Below the pieces are notes generated by a model that did not search any database, had not been told where the DNA came from, and saw nothing but the letters and a program-made list of their open reading frames with translations. From an uncultured Eubacteriales bacterium (lineage in GTDB: Bacteria > Bacillota > Clostridia > Peptostreptococcales > Anaerovoracaceae), in the NCBI GenBank assembly GCA_902796875.1, contig CADBQT010000056.1, positions 1 through 21,704 of the forward strand: a stretch of 21,704 nucleotides of DNA, read 5' to 3'. The position numbers were made by a program, and so were the translations under genes. Shown here piece after piece: positions 8,501 through 15,600 of the stretch. Numbering within the stretch: the first letter of the stretch is position 1; the number at the start of each line of letters is the position of its first letter.

Positions 8501-9022
8501 TGCAAAATGCTGGAGGAAGCAGTCCTCCGGCTTCAGGGGCAGGTCCCGGCGGCGGAAGCGGAAGAGACCGTCTTCAGTCTGCCCATCCCGGCGCTGATCC
8601 CCGGCTACTATATCGAGGACGAGATGCTCCGGCTGCAGATGTACAAAAAGATCGCCATGATCCGGGACGACCGGGATATGTCCGAAGTGGTGGACGAGAT
8701 GACGGACCGATTCGGAGATATCCCACGGGATACCATGAATCTGATCCGCATCGCCCGGATCCGGTCCATGGCCTGCCGACTGGGAGTCAAAGAGATCATG
8801 CGAAACGGAAACTGGATCAAATTCGCTCTCCGGCCAACCACCAGGTTTTCCGACGGGGCGATCCCCGCTCTGGCGGCGGCCTACGGCGGGCGGATCAAAT
8901 TCAACGGAGGGAGCGATCCCTTCATTCGGCTGACCGTGCTGTCGCCGAAGAACGACAGGGCTTTGCTGGATGAGATGGAAGGATTCCTCCAGACGGCTCT
9001 GGGAGAGGAAAAGGTGAATTGA
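5522..9022 (+). CDS. mfd: Transcription-repair coupling factor Mfd
   Basis: Mfd is a DNA translocase that removes stalled RNA polymerase and recruits UvrA. The 1166-residue length is typical. Seen in order: an N-terminal UvrB-homology module with GGILDVYPP (157-165), the RNA-polymerase-interacting CarD-like domain with VGDYVVHEIHGIGRFLG (about 497-513), the helicase motor with Walker A GDVGFGKT (646-653), DEEQ box (747-750) and LSATPIPRTLNMS, then the TRG translocation motif ELRGAGNILGTEQSG (about 968-982) and a C-terminal TRCF domain. The start is unsettled. TTG at 5522 overlaps the pth stop, and ATG at 5537 lacks a well-spaced ribosome site because AAAAAAGGA abuts it. The difference is five residues. 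The last codons overlap the dapB start. Confidence 0.97.
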   Translation: MKKKGMINIAGAAEGRVAPLAAEQIRNHGGQCLIVVPSMIRARRLATDLAFFHGDIPILLLPEEEESRIAFEARNSEDAQERMKVLRTVCSGEDCVVIAPAAGAVRRLPPAEIYEKWSISIALEEDVDIRKLTETLAIMGYQRVSMVEAKGEFTLRGGILDVYPPDEDLPIRIELFDTEVDSIRRFDQETQRSAENLRAARIWPCHLLRRDREVFDAAAGRIRRAYDRQIRTIEKKAAEAARNSSESGEALGASRVQTELSQKLEQRKGQLLEYVEEGMNLQYLESMLHYFYPEPAWIWDYMDDPLVIVDDPARILEGLEAAEKEQQADMEALLAEGRAIGEDFRWSAGKEDYFRLYEREGFIFTPFVSTIRNAPFLHELRQVDCRQSPVYNGRMDFFKADMDSYLAAGYQVTMICSNPERRKMLDEFLVREDFYDRKAPGTFHLVEGTITAGMVFPEWKKCWIWEGDIFGTGSRRRRSRRTKSRGEKIRSFSDVQVGDYVVHEIHGIGRFLGVEQMAVQGVKQDYLKVKYAGADMLHIPVDQMGILQKYIGGEGVQPKLNRLSGGEWRQTRARARAAVEDMAQDLIRVSAERMRQKGHAFSEDTVWQREFEDGFPYQETEDQLRCIEEIKEDMERDVPMDRLLCGDVGFGKTEVAARALFKCVCEGKQAAVLVPTTLLANQHYYTLKERFEKFPFRVEVLSRFRTAAEQKKIAQAIAKGEVDLVIGTHRLLSKDVSFKDLGLLVVDEEQRFGVRHKERIKQLKENVDVLTLSATPIPRTLNMSLSGIKDMSTIEAPPEDRHPVQTYVMERDDFVIRNAIEKELERGGQVYVLHNRVDSIHRVASEISRLVPQASVGVGHGRMKEQELEDVIMDFIDGEFDVLVSTTIIENGMDIPNVNTMIILEAERFGLAQLYQLRGRVGRSGRMAWAYLMYRRDGNLSEIAEKRLQAIREFTEFGSGFRIAMKDLELRGAGNILGTEQSGHMLSVGYELYCKMLEEAVLRLQGQVPAAEAEETVFSLPIPALIPGYYIEDEMLRLQMYKKIAMIRDDRDMSEVVDEMTDRFGDIPRDTMNLIRIARIRSMACRLGVKEIMRNGNWIKFALRPTTRFSDGAIPALAAAYGGRIKFNGGSDPFIRLTVLSPKNDRALLDEMEGFLQTALGEEKVN

Positions 9023-9798
9023 TGGTAAAGGCAGTGATCTGCGCCCCGAGAGGGGCCATGGGCAGTCTCATCGTCCAGGAGGCGGCGGCCGATTCCGGGA
9101 TCCAAATCACCGGGTGCGTGGGGAGCCCGGGCAGAGACTATATCGGACAGGATGCCGGTCTTGTGGCCGGACTTGGCCGGAAGATCGGCGTTGCCGTCAG
9201 CGACGACATCGAAAAGGTGATCGACTCCTGCGATCTGGTGGTGGATTTCTCCACGGTGGAGTTTGGCATGGAGATCCTCCGGGCCTGCGTGAGTCACGGC
9301 AGGGGCCTGATCTGCGGCACCACCGGATTTACCGAAGAACAGACGAAGGAGCTTCTGGCGGCTGGGGAGACCATCCCCATGATGAAGGCGGCCAACACCT
9401 CCTACGTGGTGAACGTCATGCGCAAACTGGTGGGCATGGCCGCGGAGAAGCTGGGGGACAGGTGCACCATCGAGATCATCGACCTCCACAGCGAGACCAA
9501 GAAGGACGCCCCCAGCGGGACCGCCATCGAGCTGGCGGAGGAGGTGGCCGCAAAGGCACCGGACAAGACTTTGGGAGACATCCCATTCCACTCCGTCCGG
9601 GCGGGGAACACCCCCAGCGAGCACCGGGTGATCTTCGGCTGCATGGGAGAGAAGATGGAGATCGCCCACGAGGTCTACGACTGGCGGTGCTACGCGTCGG
9701 GAGTCTGCGGCGCGATGAAGTACATGGGGGAGAAGATCCAGTCCGGCGAAAAGGGAGGCATCGGCCTTTACACCATGGAAGACGTCATCGGCCTGTGA
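9022..9798 (+). CDS. dapB: 4-hydroxy-tetrahydrodipicolinate reductase DapB (variant active site)
   Basis: DapB performs the NAD(P)H-dependent reduction in the lysine/meso-diaminopimelate pathway, supplying the third stem residue that follows MurC chemistry. The 258-residue protein has a dinucleotide motif APRGAMG (8-14), close to the GPRGRMG of Bacillus, CGTTGF (98-103), AANTSYVVNV (123-132) and the substrate motif HSETKKDAPSGTA (156-168). The usual HHxxK is HSETK: the first His (156) and the Lys (160) are kept, and the second His is Ser157. The C-terminal HRVIFGCMGEKMEIAHEV is recognisable. I chose ATG 9022, which overlaps the mfd TGA and has AAGGTG at 9011-9016; an in-frame TTG lies at 9019. 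This is the last gene of the operon. Assignment is good; kinetic properties may differ from the classical enzyme. Confidence 0.88.
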   Translation: MVKAVICAPRGAMGSLIVQEAAADSGIQITGCVGSPGRDYIGQDAGLVAGLGRKIGVAVSDDIEKVIDSCDLVVDFSTVEFGMEILRACVSHGRGLICGTTGFTEEQTKELLAAGETIPMMKAANTSYVVNVMRKLVGMAAEKLGDRCTIEIIDLHSETKKDAPSGTAIELAEEVAAKAPDKTLGDIPFHSVRAGNTPSEHRVIFGCMGEKMEIAHEVYDWRCYASGVCGAMKYMGEKIQSGEKGGIGLYTMEDVIGL

Positions 9799-9810
9799 TC
9801 CCCGGGAAAT

Positions 9811-9839
9811 AAAAAAACCCTCCGGACGGATCCGAAGGG
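9811..9839 (-). terminator. Intrinsic terminator, best on the minus strand
   Basis: The arms CCCTCCGGA (9818-9826) and TCCGAAGGG (9831-9839) pair with one mismatch around a CGGA loop. On the minus strand the hairpin is followed by seven T (complement of 9811-9817), a textbook terminator. On the plus strand only GATTTATC follows, so it would be a weak terminator for dapB. No minus-strand gene lies to its right, which makes the orientation unexpected. Confidence 0.6.
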
Positions 9840-9842
9840 GAT

Positions 9843-9890
9843 TTATCGCGCTGACGTGAAGGGGATACGCCAGTCGTCGATAGCGCGGTA
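9843..9890. other. Conserved-looking stem-loop element between dapB and the response regulator
   Basis: CGCGCT (9847-9852) pairs with AGCGCG (9882-9887), extended outward by TAT/GTA with one G-U pair. An inner GACG (9853-9856) pairs with CGTC (9875-9878) across a GAT bulge. The loop holds AGGGGATACGCC. The stem can form in RNA from either strand. I do not recognise a known riboswitch or RNA family. On the minus strand it would lie directly before the terminator at 9811-9839. Confidence 0.4.
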
Positions 9891-9904
9891 TGAATTTGGC
9901 GTGC

Positions 9905-9932
9905 TTAACACCCATCTTGCAGTAACTATAAT
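9905..9932 (+). promoter_or_regulatory. Promoter for the two-component operon
   Basis: TTAACA (9905-9910) and a perfect TATAAT (9927-9932) are 16 bases apart. The predicted start is near 9939, which leaves a leader of about 100 nt before the response regulator ATG at 10041. The ribosome site GGGAGA is at 10029-10034. Confidence 0.7.
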
Positions 9933-9959
9933 CCCTAAAGATTAAAATTCCATGAGAAG

Positions 9960-9990
9960 GGGAAATTTTCAATATTTCTCGTGTTTTTTT
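9960..9990 (+). terminator. Possible attenuator hairpin in the response-regulator leader
   Basis: GGGAAAT (9960-9966) pairs with ATTTCTC (9974-9980) using one G-U pair, with a 7-base loop, and is followed by GTG and seven T (9984-9990). It lies inside the predicted leader between promoter and first gene. The stem is AT-rich and short, so it may be only a weak terminator. No competing antiterminator was identified. Confidence 0.35.
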
Positions 9991-10040
9991 GTGGCACGAC
10001 GGGACAGGGTAGTGTAGGATAGTAGTCGGGAGAAAGATCC

Positions 10041-10736
10041 ATGAGAATACTGATCGCGGAAGACGAGCGGGATCTGAACGAACTGATCCGAAAAAAACTG
10101 ACCTCGGAAGGGTACAGCGTGGACGCCTGTTTCGACGGCAACGAAGCCCTGGATTTTCTGGAGAGCGGAGTCTACGACGGCGCAGTGCTGGACGTGATGA
10201 TGCCCGGCCGGGATGGTTTTCAGGTGCTGGAAGCCGCCCGGGCAAAGGGGATCGACACCCCGGTCATGTTTCTCACGGCCAAGGATGCGGTGGAGGACCG
10301 GGTCCGGGGACTGGATAAGGGCGCGGCGGACTATCTGATCAAACCCTTCTCCTTTCAGGAGCTGATGGCAAGACTTCGGGTCATGACCCGGAAGAAATAC
10401 AGCACCCCCTCCAACGTGCTTCAGGCGGGGGATCTGGTCATGGATACGGCCAGGCAGGAAGTGCGCCGGGGAGACCGGCGGGTGGAACTGACCACCCGGG
10501 AGTACACCCTGCTGAAATACATGATGCTCAATCAGGGCGTGGTGCTGTCCCGGGATCAGATCCAGGATCACGTCTGGAACTATGAATACCAGGGTGGGAC
10601 CAACGTAGTGGACGTCTACGTCCGCTATCTCCGCCTCAAGATCGACGAGGGGGAGGATGTGAAGCTGATCCAGACCGTCCGGGGACGGGGCTACGTGCTG
10701 CGGCCCTCGGATGAAGAGAGGGAGAAGACGGAATGA
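10041..10736 (+). CDS. OmpR/PhoB-family response regulator
   Basis: The 231-residue protein has an N-terminal receiver domain (1 to about 118) with the acidic pair Glu7/Asp8, phospho-acceptor Asp51 in VLDVMMPGRDG, Thr79 and Lys101 in IKPF. It is followed by a winged-helix DNA-binding domain (about 128-225) with LTTREYTLLKYM and the wing VRGRGYVLR. It would bind DNA when phosphorylated by the kinase encoded next, whose start overlaps its stop in ATGA (10733-10736). The closest general type is the CutR/QseB-like group paired with a small EnvZ/CusS-like kinase, but the ligand and regulon cannot be told from sequence. It has its own promoter and a long leader. Confidence 0.94.
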   Translation: MRILIAEDERDLNELIRKKLTSEGYSVDACFDGNEALDFLESGVYDGAVLDVMMPGRDGFQVLEAARAKGIDTPVMFLTAKDAVEDRVRGLDKGAADYLIKPFSFQELMARLRVMTRKKYSTPSNVLQAGDLVMDTARQEVRRGDRRVELTTREYTLLKYMMLNQGVVLSRDQIQDHVWNYEYQGGTNVVDVYVRYLRLKIDEGEDVKLIQTVRGRGYVLRPSDEEREKTE

Positions 10737-12136
10737 GAAATATGTCCGTGCGGAAGAGGACTACCCTCTGGATCATTTTCGCCCTGGCCATGATCGTCAC
10801 CCTGACCTATGCGGTCTTTCTGCTCACCGGCGAGACGGTGGCCCGTCAGACCGCCCGGGACGACCTGAGGGAAGTGGTGGCCACCAATTGCGAGCAGATC
10901 CGGATCAGCCCCGACGGGATCGCTCCCCCCAACTACTTCACCACCCCCGTGAAGGGGGGTCTTCTGGCGGTGGACAACGACTTCCTCCAGGAGATCAGTG
11001 GAGTGACCTGCGGACTGTATTCCGGCGGAGGGAAGCTGATCTACGGGATCGACCGTCTGCATGGGGAAACGGCGGAGCTGGAATTTCAGGAAAAGAAGAT
11101 CCGTTCCGTCCGGTCCGGCGGGCACACCTACTATGTGCTGGATCAGCCCGTCACCCTGGAAAATGACCAGACCTACTGGGTCCGGGGCATGATCGACCGG
11201 GCGCAGGACCGGGAACCTCTGCTCCTGGTGTACCGCCTGGCACTGCTGATCCTGCCCATCCTCATCGCCATGGCGGCGGTGGGCGGCTTCATCATCACCC
11301 GCCGTTCCCTGCGGCCCATCGATGAAGTGATCGGACAGGCCCAGCATATCCACCGGGAATCGGATCTGAAGCAGAGGATCACCATCCGGACCGGTGACGA
11401 TGAGCTGAGGGAACTGGTGGATGCCTTAAACAGCATGCTCCAGCGTCTGGAGGATTCCTACGAGCGGGGCAAACGGTTCACCTCCGTGGCCTCCCACGAT
11501 CTGAGGACGCCCATCTCGGTGATCTCCGCTCAGACGGAGTTGGCTTTGGAACAGGAGGACCTCTCCGAGGAAGAGCGGCAGGCCTTTACCGTCATCCAGC
11601 GGCAGAGCGAGCGGATGACCGATATGGTCAACTCCCTGCTGAACTACGCGCGACTGGAAAGCGGCCTGGAGACGGCAGAAATGAAGGACGTGGACCTGAG
11701 CCGGTTGGCGGAAACGGTGTGCGAGGCCTTCAGGATCCAGGAGGGAGATCGGCGTTCCATCCGTTCGGACATCACTCCGGGGATCACGGTCTCCGGAAAC
11801 GAAGGGCTCCTTCAGGGGATGATGGAAAACCTGGTGAGCAACGCCTGCAAATACGGCGTGGACGGAGGCTGGGTGAAAGTGGAACTGAAACGGGAAGAGG
11901 ACAGTGTGCGCTTCACCGTGGAGGATAACGGGGTCGGGATCGGAAGGGACGATCTGGAACATATTTTCGACTGGGAATACCGTGGGACGACCGCCTCGGA
12001 ACAGGGGGGAGCAGGTTTCGGCCTGTTCCTGGTGAAAGCCGTGGCGGATCTGCACCAGGGAACCATAGAAGTTATCAGTGAAGAAGGAAAGGGAAGCCGG
12101 TTTACGGTGACTCTTCCGGAAGGGAGGAATGCATGA
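10733..12136 (+). CDS. Sensor histidine kinase, two transmembrane segments with HAMP
   Basis: The 467-residue membrane kinase has a transmembrane helix at about 10-33, an extracytoplasmic sensor region (about 34-162) with no domain I recognise, a second helix at about 163-187, a HAMP linker (about 188-243), a dimerisation domain with phospho-acceptor His255 in ASHDLRTPIS, and a C-terminal ATPase domain. The latter shows MENLVSNACKYG (N box), VEDNGVGIG (G1) and GGAGFGLFLVKAVADLH (G2). The F box region reads HIFDWEYRG. It overlaps both neighbours by ATGA (10733-10736 and 12133-12136), consistent with co-translation of regulator, kinase and a secreted PepSY lipoprotein. The last may be a signal partner on the outside of the membrane; that is inference. 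Confidence 0.94.
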   Translation: MRNMSVRKRTTLWIIFALAMIVTLTYAVFLLTGETVARQTARDDLREVVATNCEQIRISPDGIAPPNYFTTPVKGGLLAVDNDFLQEISGVTCGLYSGGGKLIYGIDRLHGETAELEFQEKKIRSVRSGGHTYYVLDQPVTLENDQTYWVRGMIDRAQDREPLLLVYRLALLILPILIAMAAVGGFIITRRSLRPIDEVIGQAQHIHRESDLKQRITIRTGDDELRELVDALNSMLQRLEDSYERGKRFTSVASHDLRTPISVISAQTELALEQEDLSEEERQAFTVIQRQSERMTDMVNSLLNYARLESGLETAEMKDVDLSRLAETVCEAFRIQEGDRRSIRSDITPGITVSGNEGLLQGMMENLVSNACKYGVDGGWVKVELKREEDSVRFTVEDNGVGIGRDDLEHIFDWEYRGTTASEQGGAGFGLFLVKAVADLHQGTIEVISEEGKGSRFTVTLPEGRNA

Positions 12137-12570
12137 AATTAGAGATGAAGAGAGAGGGACGCAGACTGGGGAAGAAAAGGGTTGCAGCGCTTATGATCGC
12201 CCTGGTCGCAGGATTTGCCATGATGCTTACGGCCTGCGGATCCAGCGACACCACGGAGGAGACCACGGCGGCGCCTGAGACGGCAGCCACGGAAGCGACG
12301 ACGGCGGCTCCGGCCACGGAAGCAACGACAGCTGCGCCGGCGAACAACACGGGAGATCCTCAGATCACCGAGCAGCAGGCGAAGGACATCGCTCTTGGGA
12401 GCGCAGGACTCTCCGAAGATCAGGCCCAGATGCTCACATGCCACCTGGATTGGGATGACGGCGTTCAGGTCTATGAGATCGAATTTGCCGCCGACGGATT
12501 CGAGTATGACTACACCATCGATGCCAACTCGGGAAATATCCTGGAGCAGGATAAAGGCATCATAGACTGA
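12133..12570 (+). CDS. Secreted lipoprotein with a PepSY domain
   Basis: The 145-residue protein begins with a basic stretch and a hydrophobic helix ending in the lipobox LTAC, with Cys35 as the lipidation site. Residues about 40-74 are a low-complexity spacer rich in Thr, Ala and Pro with repeated TTAAP. Residues about 77-145 form one PepSY domain, seen in ITEQQAKDIALGSAGL and in VYEIEF followed by YDYTIDANSGNIL. PepSY domains occur in peptidase propeptides and in small proteins beside two-component systems, where inhibition or sensing roles have been suggested. The start is well supported by GGGAGGA at 12122-12128, and it overlaps the kinase stop. A long hairpin follows the gene, so it ends the operon. 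The specific function is unknown. Confidence 0.88.
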   Translation: MKLEMKREGRRLGKKRVAALMIALVAGFAMMLTACGSSDTTEETTAAPETAATEATTAAPATEATTAAPANNTGDPQITEQQAKDIALGSAGLSEDQAQMLTCHLDWDDGVQVYEIEFAADGFEYDYTIDANSGNILEQDKGIID

Positions 12571-12577
12571 TCCGGAA

Positions 12578-12640
12578 AAAAACCATTGGGGTAAGATCCG
12601 GGATCCGCATAAGGGTCTCGGATTTTACGTTGTGGTTTTT
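12578..12640. terminator. Long bidirectional terminator after the PepSY gene
   Basis: AAAAACCA (12578-12585) pairs with TGGTTTTT (12633-12640), and an inner 10-base stem GTAAGATCCG (12591-12600) pairs with CGGATTTTAC (12619-12628) with one G-U. Seven A on the left and five T on the right give U-runs in both directions. It separates the two-component operon from ileS. Confidence 0.8.
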
Positions 12641-12658
12641 CTCCCGATGGTGTAGAAT
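12630..12658 (+). promoter_or_regulatory. Probable ileS promoter overlapping the terminator arm
   Basis: TAGAAT (12653-12658) is a good -10 box. The -35 position 17 bases upstream is TTGTGG (12630-12635), a poor match that lies inside the 3' arm of the preceding terminator. The predicted leader is about 30 nt, followed by AAGGAAG at 12684-12690. No T-box leader fits in this space. Confidence 0.5.
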
Positions 12659-12696
12659 GTAGGGCAAGTGTTTTCATTGAATGAAGGAAGTTAATC

Positions 12697-15600
12697 ATGA
12701 TCAAGAATTTATCCGACAAATCCATCGCCCAGCTCCAGACCGAACAGGCGGAGCAGTGGGAAGAAAACGATCTTCTGGACAAGTGCGTCACCACCCGGCA
12801 GGACTGTCCGTCCTTTGTGTTCTACGAGGGACCGCCGACAGCCAACGGCAAGCCGGGGATCCACCACGTCATGGCCCGTACCCTGAAAGACTCGGTCAAC
12901 CGGTACAAGACCATGAAGGGATTCAAGGTCAACCGTAAGGCGGGCTGGGACACCCACGGCCTCCCGGTGGAGATCGAGGTGGGAAAGCAGCTGGGCATCG
13001 AAGGCAAGCAGCAGATCGAGGACTACGGCATCGACAAATTCAACGAGAAGTGCCGGGAGTCCGTCTTCACCTACAAAGGCCTTTGGGAAGAGATGAGCCG
13101 TCGGATGGGCTATATGGCCGATATGGAGGATCCCTACATCACCCTGGACAACGACTACATCGAGACGGGATGGTGGATCATCAAGGAGTTCTTCGACGCC
13201 GGTCTGATCTACGAAGGATACAAGATCCTGCCCTACTGCCCCCGGTGCGAGACGGGACTGGCCTCCCACGAAGTCGCCCAGGGCTACAAGGACGTGAAAG
13301 TCAACACCATCACCGCCAAGTTCAAGCGGACGGATGCGGATGAGTATTTCCTGGCCTGGACCACCACACCCTGGACCCTGGCCTCCAACGTGTCCCTGAC
13401 CGTAGGACCGGACATCGACTACGTGAAGGTAAAGATGCTGGAAGGCGATGAGGAAGGGAATGTCTTCTACGTGGCCAAAGGCCTGGCGGACGCCGTTCTC
13501 GGCGCCGGCAAATACGAGGTCCTGGATGAGATGAAGGGATCGGATCTGGAGTATGTGGAATACGAGCAGCTCATGCCTTTCTGCAAAGCGGACCGCAAGG
13601 GCTTCTTCGTCACCTGCATGGACTACGTCTCCACGGAAGACGGCACGGGCATCGTCCATACGGCCCCGGCCTTCGGTGAAGACGACTACCAGTGCGGACG
13701 GAAATACGATCTGCCGGTGCTCCAGCCGGTGGACGAAAACGGCAAATATACGGAGACTCCCTGGAAGGGTCGCTTCGTCATGGAAGACGGCCTGGACGTG
13801 GAGATCATCAAGTGGCTGGCGGAGGAGGACAAGATCTTCGCCAAGGCCAAGATGGAGCATAACTATCCTCACTGCTGGCGATGCGGCACGCCTTTGGTCT
13901 ACTACGCCAAGCCCAGCTGGTACATCGCCATGAGCCAGCTGAAGGACCAGCTGGTGAAGAACAACAACGAAGTGAACTGGTACCCGGATTTCGTCGGAGA
14001 GAAGCGGTTCGGCAACTGGCTGGAAGAGGTCAAGGACTGGGCCATCTCCCGGAACCGTTACTGGGGCACCCCCATTCCCATCTGGCGCTGCGAGTGCGGC
14101 CATCTGGAGTGTGTGGGAAGCCGTAAGGAGCTTGCCGCAAAGGCGATCGAGGACATCGATGAAACCATCGAGCTCCACCGGCCCTATGTGGACGACGTGA
14201 CCATGGTCTGCCCCGAGTGCGGCAAACCCATGCACCGGATCCCGGAGGTCATGGACTGCTGGTTCGACTCGGGCGCCATGCCCTTCGCCCAGTGGCACTA
14301 CCCGTTCGAAAACAAAGATCGGTTCGACGAGGAACTGTTCCCCGCCGACTTTATCTGCGAAGGCATCGACCAGACCCGTGGATGGTTCTATTCTCTGATG
14401 GCCATTGCTACCTTCATCAAGGGGACGTCCCCCTATCGGAACGTGCTGGTCAACGACCTGATCCTGGACAAGGAAGGGAAGAAGATGTCCAAGCACGTGG
14501 GCAACACGGTGGACCCCTTCGAGATGCTGAACAAGTACGGCGCCGATGCCACCCGCTGGTATCTGCTCCACGTTTCCCCGGCATGGTCACCGACCAAGTT
14601 CGACGAAAGCGGTCTCATCGAGATCGTCAGCAAGTTCTTCGGAACCATCCGGAACGTGTACAACTTCTTCGTCCTCTATTCCAACGAAGACGATGTGGAC
14701 TTCCGCGCCCTGGAGGTTCCTTACGAGGAACGTCCCGAACTGGACCGGTGGATCCTGTCCAAGTACAACCGGATGATCCGGGAAGCCACGGAATCCATGG
14801 ATGCCTACGACCACATGAAGACGGTCCGGGCCATTCAGGAATTCGTCATCGAGGATCTGTCCAACTGGTACATCCGTCGTGCCCGGCGCCGGTTCTGGAG
14901 CGAGGGACTGAACCCGGACAAAAAGGCGGTCTATGCCACCACCTATGAGATCCTGGTTGGGGTCGCACGGCTGATCGCGCCCTTTGCCCCCTTCCTGTCC
15001 GATGAGATGTACATCAACCTGACGGGAGAAGAGTCGGTCCATCTGGCATACTATCCCCAGACGGATGAATCCCTTATCGACGAGAAGGTGGAGGAGCGGA
15101 TGGATCTGGTCCGGACCCTGGTCACCCTGGGAAGAGGAACGAGAGAGCAGGAGAAAATCAAAGTCCGTCAGCCTTTGCAGGAAGTCCTGGTGGACGGCCG
15201 GTACGAAGAGATCATCGGCGACCTGACGGATCTGATCTGCGAGGAACTGAACATCCGGGAAGTGGTCTTCGCCCAGAACCTGGAGGAGTACATGGACTAC
15301 TCCTTAAAACCCAACTTCAAGGTGGCGGGACCGGCTCTCGGCAAAAATATCAAGGCCTTTGGGGCCGCCCTGGCACAGGTGGATCCGGCTGCGGCCATCG
15401 GTCAGCTGGAATCCGATGGGAAGATCGAGCTGGATCTGAACGGTGAAAATGTGGACATCACCAAGGACATGGTGGACGTGCGGATCACGTCGAAGGAAGG
15501 CTTCGCCGTGGCCATGGAAAACAACGTCTTCACCATTCTGGATACCACCATCACGCCGGACCTGGCATCGGAGGGACTGGCCAGAGAGCTGATCTCCAAG

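Noticed and set aside
8881..10245. 454-codon minus-strand frame through dapB and the 9799-10040 gap
   Set aside because: Open by chance. It reads straight through a terminator hairpin and no homology is seen. The structured RNA possibility in the gap is reported separately.
12240..12350. Repeated GCGACGAC/GCGGCTCC units suggesting a repeat array
   Set aside because: They encode the Thr-Ala-Pro spacer of the PepSY lipoprotein; there is no spacer structure like a CRISPR.
12571..12696. T-box riboswitch for ileS
   Set aside because: Too little space, and I see no T-box consensus or specifier loop; the region is a terminator plus a promoter.
12709..14571. 620-codon open frame on the minus strand opposite ileS
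   Set aside because: Same-register shadow of ileS codons, with no recognisable motif and no ribosome site.
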